Below, one piece after another: positions 10,801-22,800 of a stretch of DNA of 47,213 nt. Below the pieces are notes generated by a model. That model ran no database searches, had not been told where the DNA came from, and saw only the letters and a list, made by a program, of their open reading frames with translations. The position numbers and the translations under genes were made by a program. The stretch's first letter is position 1. Every line of letters begins with the position of its first letter. The stretch lies in the NCBI GenBank assembly GCA_015680685.1, contig MNCI01020983.1, positions 5,779 to 52,991 of the forward strand, given 5' to 3'. The DNA is from Gnetum montanum. Its lineage: Eukaryota > Streptophyta > Gnetopsida > Gnetales > Gnetaceae.

Positions 10801-13800
10801 TTAACTAACAAATCAAACCTCATTTATTATTCTTGATCTTGTCTATTTTGCCAAAGAAATCTTATATCTGACTAACAAATCATTAGTACATAATACATTT
10901 TCTTCTTCAAATCACCGTATATCTAAGGTGGGCCAAGCATATGACCAGCAAATTTGTCTCACTCTTCAGGGAACACTGTATACCCATGATAACCAAGAAA
11001 TATGAAAACAAACCGCTTACAGCAACCAGAACAAACAATTTACCGTAACATTAGTCATTCACAACTGTGATTTTCCTTTAATTAACTTTAATTGTCTTGG
11101 GTGGCATTTTATCCAACTGTCCCTCAAATTAGCCCTAACTTTGCTGCTATTTGTTCCTTAAATTTGTTTCCAGTGCTTATTATTTTTCTACAACTAATCT
11201 GATTTCAGGTAGTTACCAAAGCAAAACTAAATACTTCCAGTATCCCAACCACATGGAATTGCTTTCTACAGCTATCATAACAATAATAGTTCAATCAGTT
11301 AGAAGTAAAGACAATGAAATCTATTCAACAATGTTTGCAATAACTTCTTACAAACCCGCTCTAGCGGATCTCAACATAATTAGAAAACTCATGTGCACAA
11401 TAATGCAACCCCTAAGGAACATTGTGATCGTTTGATTGTTAGACAATAATAAGGTATGCAAAACAATGTCAAAGTAGTAAAGTTCATGTGAAATTGTATG
11501 ATCTCATTACCATATGGCCATCCTATGTCTATCTGAGACTCTTGGTAATAAATATCACTTTTCAATTCAGTAAATATTTTAACCACTCAACACTACATTC
11601 AGGGGGCTCAAAGACTTATCACTGATGTTTCAATTACATTGTCCATACACAACCAACCGTGAACTTTTTGTTCTTTGTATCCCTTCAGCTAAGTGACCCT
11701 TATCTGCTACAAAGGATCAATGTATAGAAATAATGCATATATGATAATTTTATTGAACAATAAATAATAATATTAACATGTAAAAGAATGAAATAATTGC
11801 CTTAATATTAGTGCAATGAATGAACCTGAAGTTTATCTGGAGATTGGACAATCAATGAACGCTGATTAGAAGCCTCTTGCTCTATTTCGTTTAATGTGAA
11901 GTTAGCACTTGAGATCTGCAATGTACAAGAGCAAAATCATGGTCAGCTTTCAAACATGTATTGGATGAATACAAGAAAGCTACCGAGCAGAACCTTTTTA
12001 GCAAAGACTGCATAAATGAGACATTATAAACAAAACTTAAATATTAGCTTACACAATGGCAACGATTAGTACATGATAAATAGAAACGGTTAATGAACAG
12101 TTATGTATATTGACTTTGAAGGGTCAAGGGTTTCTTTTCGAAAGGGCTTTACATTGAAGTATAAAACCTAGCCTTCAACTGAGATATTATAAATTGTTTT
12201 GTTTTTCGCTTTGGACTTAAAAAATGTTATGGATCGTTAGGAGGCAGAAAATTGGGAAACCTCTTTGATTACGTTGACAAGAAATGATCCCAGACATATG
12301 AAAATCCAATTTTAGATCATTCCCTGGTGAACATCAATATATATGATCGAAAAGTGTAAAACAATTTTGATATTAGAAGACAAAGGAGTGGGAAAGCTGT
12401 AGTAATTCTTCAGAAAAGCCTGGTTCTGTCTGAACCTGAGCAGCCGTTTCTCAATCCACACCGACAGCTTTGGCAACCACACCTTTAGCACTGTCCTATT
12501 CCTTATCCTTAGTGATTTGTTAAGAAGAATGAAGTCACTTTTAAAATCAACATTTGAAACATTTTGTGGGAGGTATATCAGCTATATAAACTAACAAAAA
12601 TATCTAGTCATAGATACAAGTTTCTATTCCATTCTAACTGAATAAAGATACATTTTTATAAAATACATTATCCGGACTTTGAATAGTAAGCTGCAGGTCG
12701 ATACCCTTTGGCTTCTATAAACTAACAAATATATCTAGTCATAGATACAAGTTTTTATTCCATTCTAACTGAATACAGATACATTTTTATAAAAAACATT
12801 ATCCGTGGAAAATTGGACTTTGAATAGTAACCTGCAGGTCGATACCCCTTGGCTTCTAGTCTCACTAGAGTTAACATATTTGGCTCTCTCTACAAGCTTC
12901 TTCCATCAAGGGAACAACAAAAGATAGTACAGAAATATTCATCTCTTGTTCATTGACAACACCTTTCAGCCTGATCTAAGGCAATAACTCACCCCATGGA
13001 CAAATCTCACAAATGAACCCTTAGGTTTTCGGGGCACTGGGTTCTCACCCATATTTGCATTACTCAAGCGGACATTCTTGACTTGTAATTTCTATTTTCT
13101 ATGTAATAAAAAAACTTAAAATCAATTTCATAATGCATAACAAAAAAATTAGAATTTTTCTTCACAAACAAATTTTACACTTGAACATCTCTTTATACAA
13201 ATTTGCCTATTTCATGCCAATAGAAGAAATCTTCAATCTTTTATTGCCTCCCGTGCATCAAAATTTGGCATACACCATCTTACTCATTGGGTTCTCTACT
13301 AGTCTCTGCTTGTTATTGTCCCTTTCTCTATTATCACCAATCCAACGCACTTTGGTACATTCCCTATGTATCTTGTAACTTACCTCACATCCATTTTAAT
13401 CTACTCTTTCTTTAATTCCCTTCAACTTGAATTTAAAAAATCCATTGAATAGGCAATAGTTAATCAATATTGAAGAAAGTGAAATAAACAACACATTATG
13501 TCAAATGAGCATACCTTTAATTGCACCGAGGCTTGTCAGGAAGCATGAATAAAATTTTTTCTACTGACCAAAAAAGCATTAGAAATGGGATCTGTAGACT
13601 AGTACTGCAACAAATTTCAAATCCTTAACATTAAAAATAATAGTTCGTAACTACTTATTGCTCATTCACTTACCAAGATGTTCGACTGTCAATATCCATA
13701 CGTTAAAACCAGTTATCATCAGTTTTCTAGGATTCAATTTTCTAAAGCATTTTAGCATGCTGTTTCTCTGATTCAAAGCAACACTTATGTTATATTTCTC

Positions 13801-16800
13801 AGAAGTATACATGTAACCATTATCATGCTAAGAGTTTTACATAAAAGGCCATTGTTCAAGGCCTATCACCATTATGAACTGGTGTTTACTTGGGCATTCA
13901 ACAAGAATTTACAAACAGTATTTTGTATACTAACTATACTTCTCTTAGGATAGATCTTTGTACTAAGCCTATGTTCACATGGCTTGCAAAAACTGAAGCA
14001 TAGAAATTTCTATCCAAATGAGTTTGGAAACAGCTTCTGTTTCCAAGAGACAGGTGAAGCACATGTGGATAACAAATAGAAAAATAAAATTTAAAATACA
14101 TTGTGAATATCTTTTGTGCAAATATTTAAATTTAAGCAGAAAACAAAAGACAGCAAATTCATGATATGACAATTGCCATTTCAAAACATCTTAATAATAT
14201 AGCAAGTTTACTAAATATTCAATGTTGATAATCATTCTTGCAACCATGAGCATGACAAAGCCCAACAATTTACAATATTCAAGGGCCAAGTCAACAAGAA
14301 AAGGGAAAATTCACAATCTGAAACAATGTGAACTCAAAAAAACAGAGAATATAAAATGGAAGATATCAACTGTCTGTTGTGCTTAAAACCCAGAACTGAA
14401 AAATAAATTCACTTATGCAATTATTAAAAAACCCAGAACTGAAAAATAAATTCACTTATGCAATTATTAACAGTAGTAAACATGAAATGAGAGGCAAATA
14501 TTTACATAGAAAAACCCCAAGGGAAACAACTATGGGAAAGTAGGCAAATTGTATTATTCTTAAGAAGTGAGTTTCTTGCTACATCTCTTACCTCTCTCCC
14601 TCTCCTTTAAATAAACTTCAGCCCAATGGTTTTAGGCATTTAATTAGTAGATCACATCATTCAACTCTAACAAATAAGGACATTGATTATCTTAACTGAA
14701 TATCAGTGATTGACAATTAATTAGTTACATCTAATAGGGGTCCCACCGATTTTGGATCAATGGGAATTATCATTCAAATCGCAATGTGATCTGCTCATAC
14801 ACTTTGAAGATGATGTTGAATGGATTGCCAAGAAGTGTTCAAGAAACATAAAAGATATTATAATACATATGATACAATTAAAAGCCTGTGTTGCCATAGT
14901 GAGGGGTAAAGAGATAGAATATTTATAATTTTATGTTTTATAGTTTTCATAGGTTTCAAAATCAAAATGAACAAAATGATAATACACACACATGCATTGC
15001 AATCCCTCTTAGCGATAAGTGCAACACCATTACAAAATACAATAAAAATGGCTCTTAATCACAACCTTCATGGCCCAACACCATGCCATATATTTATGAC
15101 CTCCTTGGGTAAGGATAAATTGTCATAGCTTAAGAAAATAAGAATTAAATAAATATTTTTATTATTTTTAATGTTTTATGAATATTTTTAGTGTTTTATT
15201 GTTTAAGACATCAACAGTAAAATGAGGGAAAACCATAAGCTTCATTCACCATGCAAACACTTGACTTCATATCAACCAAATGGTTTTGGGCTACATAAGC
15301 ATAGTAGTACTCTAACAGAGTCTAGCCGCACTTATGAAAGTGATGACTCAAAACACACAAGACAAGAAAAGGAAACAGCTTACCCAAGGGAGGAAGAGCT
15401 CTTCACACAAACCAAACATCAAAAACCCAAGAAGATGTCTAAGTATGAATGAGTTATGTGAAAGAACTCTTCCTGAGTATTTATAGTTTTCGCATGGAAA
15501 CAAAGAGGATTCATTAACGCCTAGGTGTCAAAGGAAGCCCATCAACACCCAAACTAATGTCAAGCACACATGGCAAAGTCAAGCAAACCAAGCCTATTTA
15601 GGGGGGACATGCAAGGTAGTCAACATAAACAAACCTCCCCATCCCCCACCTCGCACGTGAAAAAAACCATACTCTGCTTCTCAATGCTAGATGCAAACCA
15701 AAACCTAAGGAAACATGCCAAAAGGGCTCCAAGACATCCAAATGAAGTCGCAATCGTCCTAGAGAGCTTGGAATTATGCATACAAATTTGGAGTGTGACC
15801 CAAGGTGCAAAGGTACATCTCAAAAAACCAAGAACTTCTACCAAACACCCTAGACTATAACATAGGGCACATGAAACATTTCCTAGATCTATGGGAGATT
15901 GCCTCCTGTTTTTTTGGAGGGGAAAAGTTTTGTTTTCTTATGTAAATTTTGTTCAAAATTAATATATCCCAAATTTCTCCAAAAAAAAACCATCTCATTA
16001 ATCTTACTAACTTAAACATAGCAAAGAAGCAACCAACTATAAATTTCTTGATTGAAGATCAAGGAGAGAAAACTAAGGAATAGATTTTACTTCACTATCA
16101 CAACAATCTCCTACTTGAAGTCAAATCTACTCTACTTTCAAACTTCCTTATTAAGTCAACGCCATCTTCATCTTGCAAAACACTATTTTCTATGCAAAAA
16201 TAGCTTTTGTTAGCATATCAAGTGCATTACTATCTGTATGTACCTTCTTCACCTCCGCAATCTTTTCTTGAATTGCTCGTCTTATGAAATGATACCTTAC
16301 ATCTATGTGCTTAGTCTTTGCACGATACATAGCATTCTTTGCCAAAAATATATCACTCTTATTGTCGCATAACAAATCATAAGATTTTTGTTTCAAGCCT
16401 AACTTATCCAAGAAACTCCACAGCCATATCATACCTTTGCATGCCTCTAACAATGCTACATATTCTAATTCTATAGAAGATAATGCAACATTCTATAGCC
16501 TATACATCCAATTGATCGCTCTTCCTTCAAGAGTAAAGATGTCGCCTGATGTAGATTTTCTTTTATCAAGATCACCTCCATTATTTGCACCTACATATTT
16601 AACAAGTTCCAAATTAAAACTACCAAAACATAAGCGACGGGATTTTATACCTTTTAAATAGCAAAGGATCCACTTAATAACATTTCAATGCTTTATACCA
16701 AGGTTGCTCATATATCTACTTATAACTCCCACTACATGAGCAATACCTAGTCTTGTATAGACCATAGCAAACATTAAACTTCCCACAACTAACTAATATA

Positions 16801-19800
16801 GGATAATTTTCTTTTCAATAGTAATCTTAGGAAATCTATCCTTGGATAGCTTGAAATGTGATGCTAGGGGAGTACTTACAAGTTTTGTTAAAGCCATGTT
16901 GAACTAATATAATACTTTATTAATCTACTTTTCCTGGCTTAACGATAACTTCCTTTGCATCCTATCCCTTTGTATTTGCATACCCAAGATCTATCTAGTT
17001 ACAACTAGATCTTTCATTGCAAACTTCTTGGATAAAGAAGTTTTCAACTTCTTGATTTCAACTAAATCATTACTAGCAACCAATGTATCATCATCATATA
17101 ACAAAAGAATCATAAATTTATTTGATATGTTTCCCTTGAAATAAACACAATCATCAACTTTAGACCTAACATAGTGTAGTCCATGTATAAATATGTCAAA
17201 CTTCTTATACCACTGCCTCAGTGCTTGTTTCAACTCATATAGGCTCTTTTTTAACTAACAAACATAATTTGGTCATCATTGATCCACATAGCCTTTTGGT
17301 TGTTTCATGTAGATTTCTTCTTCTTGATTTGCATGCAAAAAATGGTGTGTTGACATCTAACTATTCCAATTCAAAATCTAAATAGGCTACCAATGATAAT
17401 ACTATTCAAATTGAGGCATGTTTTACAACAAGGAAGAAATTTTCTTAAAAAATCAATACATTCTCTCTATGTATACCATTTTACCACCATCCTAGCTTTG
17501 TATCTTTCTGCTTGGTTAGCCTAAATTTTGACTTTAAATAACCACTTGTTCTTCAGGGCTTTCTTACCAAATGGAAGAGGAACCAACTCCCAAGCCTAAT
17601 TTTGTTTAGTGAATTCATCCCTTCATCCATGGCTAACTTCCAAAGCTTCCAATCTAAATTTGCAAAGCTTCCTGAAAATTTTCTGGTTCATCATTTTTAG
17701 TATAAAGAACACTATAAAATTGGAGAATACCTATTAGAAGGCCTAGTAATGCAAGTAGATCTATGAAGCCAATGTTGAGGTGTTGTACTAATACCTTCTT
17801 TATAATGTTCACCTTTATCATCTTGTACATGTTCTATACTGCTTTCACTACCATTTGTGTCCTCAACCATATGGCTTTATATTTTTTATGGTTGATGATT
17901 CTGTATTTACTACAATGGTTGCCTTGAAACAACAAAAGATGTATCAATTTTTACCTGTTCTTCCATACATCACATTTTCGTTAAAATAAGTATCTCTAGT
18001 TCTGAGTATTCTATTAGCAACTAGATCCCATAATTTGTATCCCCTATCATCACCTCCATAGCCTATAAAAATGCATTTGTATGTTGTATCCTCAAGTTTA
18101 GATCTATTTTCTTTAGGAATATAGGCATATGCAATGCAACCAAAGGTTCTAGAATAATTATAACTTATTTTCCTCTCACTCTATTCAACTTTTGGTATTT
18201 TTCTATCTAATAGTCCATTAAGGGATCTATTAATCAAATACACAATAGTTTTTGTAGTCTCGTGCTATAAATCTTTTGGTAATCTAGAATATTTTAACAT
18301 GCTTCAAATCCTATCTAGGATTGTTCTATTGTACTTTTTGGCAACACCATTTTGTTGTGGTGTGCTAGGGAGTTTCCTTTCATGTTTGATGTCTACTTCA
18401 TAATAGAGTTGCTCAAAAATGTTGTAACAAAATTCTCTTCCATTATTAGTATGCAAACACTTAATTTTTCTATTGATCTCATTTTCAATTGTTAATCCTT
18501 CATCTTCAACTTGAATAATCTCCTCAATTGATAAACTTTGTTTGCTCCTGATGTTTGTTTGTGCAACTTGATTAACTTTTTCCATAAGCCTTCTATTATA
18601 CTTTCCTCAATAATTGTGTACAGAATTTCATCATACAAGCAAAGTCTGATAAAAGATAGATCTTTTTTATCTAACTTATCCCACCATTCTTGGAACATGT
18701 TTTGAGCCTTCTTGGATGCCCCCTCTATGATGGGAGCTTCACATTCCTTCTTATATGGAATGCCTGTCATTAGAATTTTTCAAATCTACCAACGGGAACC
18801 AAAACTTTTTGAATCTCTACTTTTCCACCATCTTCAATGCAATACCAACAATCTACAACAAGCCTTGCTCTAATACCATATTGTGCTTAAAGTCTAGAAC
18901 TAAAAAATAAATTTACTCATGCAATTGTTGAGAGTAGACAAACATGAAATGAGAGATAAAGATTGACATGGAAAAGCCCTTCAATGTAAAGGAAACAACT
19001 ATGAGAAACTAGGCAAATTCTATTCTTCTTGAGAAGTGAATTGAACATGAATTAGGGCATGATAACTCTCTTAACAAATTTCCTCAAAACTGATCATGAA
19101 AATGCTCAACAATATAGAACATGTGCGCTTTAGTTTCTATCATGCAAAAGAAACAAACTCTCATCAATATGCATAATTTATTTTTATTTGAATGAGTGCC
19201 CAATGGATCCTTTGGCCATCCAACTATCACACAGCAAGTACCTTCAATCCTATAGCATCTTGTAGCCCATACAAGAAGAATGTCAAGGTTGGATAAAATC
19301 TTAGGGGTTTACACCATCAAGTACCTCCAAAGGCTACCCTTGTAACCCACACAAGAGATCACCAACGAATGATGGGGGCATTCATTAATAATGTTCATTA
19401 AAACATGAAATAACAAGTGTGCATGACACACACAAAAATGCCAACTCATAAACCCAATACATTTATGCCAAAAATCAGGCTCATAACTCATAAAAGATCA
19501 CATGCATGATCACAAGAAAATCTCATATGCCCTCATGAAATGATTTGTAACTTGTCTAAGCCAAACAACAAACAATAATCAATAACTTATGTACAGCACG
19601 GGCTTGGTATATACTCCTCTATGATTGGGTTAATGAATTCAGGAAAGAACACAATTCAGGCTTGGGTTGTTGTCCAGCCACCAGTCTCAAGAATTAGGCC
19701 AAATCAGCAAGTCCAAGGTGCAGCTAGAATCCTCCAGCAAAATTAGAGAAAGACAATCCTTAAGATCAGTTCAACCGTTGTCAAAATCAGCCACACTATT

Positions 19801-22800
19801 AGCCTTCAATAGTGGCAACAAGGTCAGCCTTCCAACCTTCCACCAAGGGTTTGGCAACAAGGTCAGCTTTCCAACCTTCCACCAAGGGTTTGGCACCATG
19901 TTAATCTAGCATGGTGGTCACACTTGGTACATTGCAGATTTTATTTGTTTATCTCCTTCCCATTGGCATATGAGTACATGAATTGCCTTGTTTACTCGAC
20001 AATCAGAATTTAGTTATTGATAATGACTAATCCTAGTTAGAGATTGTTTTTTTTTTGTTGTTTTTTGTTTTGAATGGCTATTATTCTCTGTTTTCTGTTT
20101 TGATTCCACGGTGAAATATATATATATAAACAGTCACCTCAAAAATCTGTCCTCTATTTTATTAAAATAAAAATTGAAGAGTTATTTTTCATAGTTGTTT
20201 TCTGGTTTCTAAGTTTTATTTCATCTTCAGCAATACCTGCAAATTTGTTCTCTATTGAATAGAATTTAGTAAACCACTTATGTTATGATGCTTTTCTGCA
20301 CCTGTAGGGTCTTTGTTAGATTCAGTATTTATGTTTAAAATGATTAAAAAAAGTTAATTTCAAAAAGAGTAGATGGTATTTAATTTCCCATGTATCTTCC
20401 TTTACATTTAAAGAAATTTTAGAGATGTTAAGTGCCTCAGAATGGAGGAAATATTGGTTGATTTCCATCCCCTTATGAGCTTATGTCAACATTCAGCTAT
20501 GATTCGTGGTGTGAGATAGTGATAGCCCATTTCCTTGACATAAATGAGAAACAAATCCATGTACGTTGGTTCCTCTTTTTCATTCTCAAAACTTGAGTCC
20601 AAACAAAGGAGACAAATAATCATTCAATTCCCCATCCATAGAACGTCAGCTCCTGATGGATACTGAGACAAACTGTAATAACCATTGGTTGTGGAACGCT
20701 CCCTTGATTCATGTATTAGTGCTCTCATGGCTTTTGACAATTAGAATAGAAAGTTGCTTTATCTCTATCAAAAACTATTGATAGGTGCATTATGAAATAT
20801 TAAAAATTTCTTAAAGTATTTTTGTTACACGTTAATGACAATGCATTGTAAATTTTGTCATAGTTAGATTTTCCTTTCATGCAATAACTTTATTATTCAT
20901 TTATCGTAGTTTTAATATACTAACACTTTTATTTGCCAGCACTTATGTTTTTTTATTTGGGCAAAGAAAAGAAAAAATACATATATTGTGTAATCATGTA
21001 TATTTACTTGCTTTTCAGAAAAGAAACTCATATGAATTATGATTAGAAGCCCATCGGACCTTAGACTAAGCAATTTGCCTAAATTCACAGTTAGTAATTA
21101 AATGAAGGATGCATTTGATTAGTGTATTTTGCATTAAGAATGTAGTATTTCTAGGGATCATTAATTAATTTTTAACAAAAATGTATTAACCCTCATATCT
21201 TAAATGGATGGGTTAGATTGTTTTTTTTTTTTTTTAAATACAACCTGCCTTAAAAGTAGAGATATACACCACTATCCAACTCTCTCATACATATGCTTGC
21301 TTAGGCTTGATATTCTAATCCATTGGACTCAAAGTGATATAGTTGCACAACACTCAAAGATTTTTAATAATTTTGGTTGAGAGGCCAACTACCAATAGCC
21401 TGGACTTTATCATGGAAAATAAATAATTATCCTCCTAATGTTGGGTCAAGAGATGAACTTTTTCACACAAAAAAATTTATAGGTAAGTATTGGCTGGATT
21501 TCGTCATAGAAAATAAATAGTTATCATCATAATGCAAGGTGAAAGGATAAACTTTGTCAAGAAAATTATTATGGGTATGTATTTGCTAAACTTTGTCCCA
21601 GAAAATAAATAATTGGGCCAAGATTGAATTTTTTTGCAGGAATTGTTATGGTAGGACATACACTAGTTTTGATTTTTTTCCCCAACATGAAAATCAATTC
21701 TCAATGAATCAATTCTAGGATTTCATTAAAACATACATTGGTTTTGTTTTTCTTTTTTTTCTTAAACCTGAAAATCAATTCTTTGTGAATCAATACTGGG
21801 ATTTCACTAATTTGAAAAAAAAAAGGATTATCTCAACCAAATAATAGATATATAGGTAGACTAGTGTAGGCATCATTTATAAGTGTGTACTCACCTCACA
21901 GACAATCCCCGATCATATCTCTTGGAGGTATGTCGAGGTGCAGTTCAAAAATGATGGTTAAACCAAGCCTTGTTTATGCAGCATAGAAACCAAAGACAAC
22001 CTAACTCACATCAAGATAGTGATTGGATTCTTTGAGTTGGATGGCCTTCATTGTAGGAATGCAATGCCACATTGCATTAGCAAAGTTATTAAAAACTATA
22101 TGTTTTTTATCACTAGCTACTATTTGAAACCTTTTTAAAATTAAAAAATATTATTTGACAAAAACATAGTGAANNNNNNNNNNNNNNNNNNNNNNNNNNN
22201 NNNNNNNNNNNNNNNNNNNNNNNNNNNNNNNNNGCTCATTGGCTTGGTGAAAATGTCTGCGAGTTGCGCTTCAGTTGCACAATGTACCATGTTGAGGAGA
22301 TTCTCTTGGATCAGGCTTCAAAGATGGTGATGCTTGATGTCAATGTGTTTGGTACGTCCATGCTGAACTGGATTGTGTGCCATTGCAATAGCGCTTGTGC
22401 TGTCACAGTATAAGCGAATGGGAGAAACAAGTGTAAGTCCCATTTCAGTGAAAACAGAGTGGATCCACATAGCCTGAGACGCAGCATGAGAGGCAGCAAT
22501 GTATTCTGCTTCTGCTATTGAGAGAGCGACGGAAGACTGCTTCTTTGATCCCCAAGAGATGAGCGATGGACCAAAGAAGAGACAAAACCCAGAAGTTGAT
22601 TTTCAATCGTCAAGGTCGCATCCCCAATCTGCATCAGTGTAGCCCCATACCTTGAAATTTGAATGACGATGAAATGTGATCCCAAAATCTATGGTAGTTC
22701 TCAAGTAGCGTAGGACTCTTTTTGCAGCTTTCCAATGTGACACATGTGGATCTTGCATGAACCGAGAAAAGTAATTCACAGCATATTGAATATCTGGTCG

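Larger units (their letters stand above)
14378..19037 (-). mobile_element. Copia-1: heavily decayed Ty1/copia retrotransposon
   Basis: Order on the minus strand: 5' LTR remnant (18882-19037), primer site (18863-18878), gag fragment, integrase fragment, RT, RNase H, polypurine tract (16106-16118), and 3' LTR (14378-16105, interrupted by a solo gypsy LTR). LTR ends match: tgtgcttaaa begins both at 14378 and 18882, and the copies share further blocks such as catgaaatgagag, ggaaacaactatg and aggcaaatt. The 5' LTR is cut after about 156 bp. Between gag and integrase the zinc knuckle, protease and integrase N-terminus are missing. Many stops show it is dead. Confidence 0.8.
19038..22173. other. Intron 4 segment without genes
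   Basis: AT-rich DNA between the two Copia elements. It holds a 39-bp tandem duplication (19814-19891), a (ta)n stretch near 20120, T runs near 20048 and 21223, and a diverged 94-bp tandem array (about 21400-21650). No coding motif was seen. Confidence 0.55.

Noticed and set aside
12421-12540. GC-richer patch in NUF2 intron 4 as a possible extra exon
   Set aside because: No open frame survives without stops on the minus strand, and exons 4 and 5 already join at the expected spacing.
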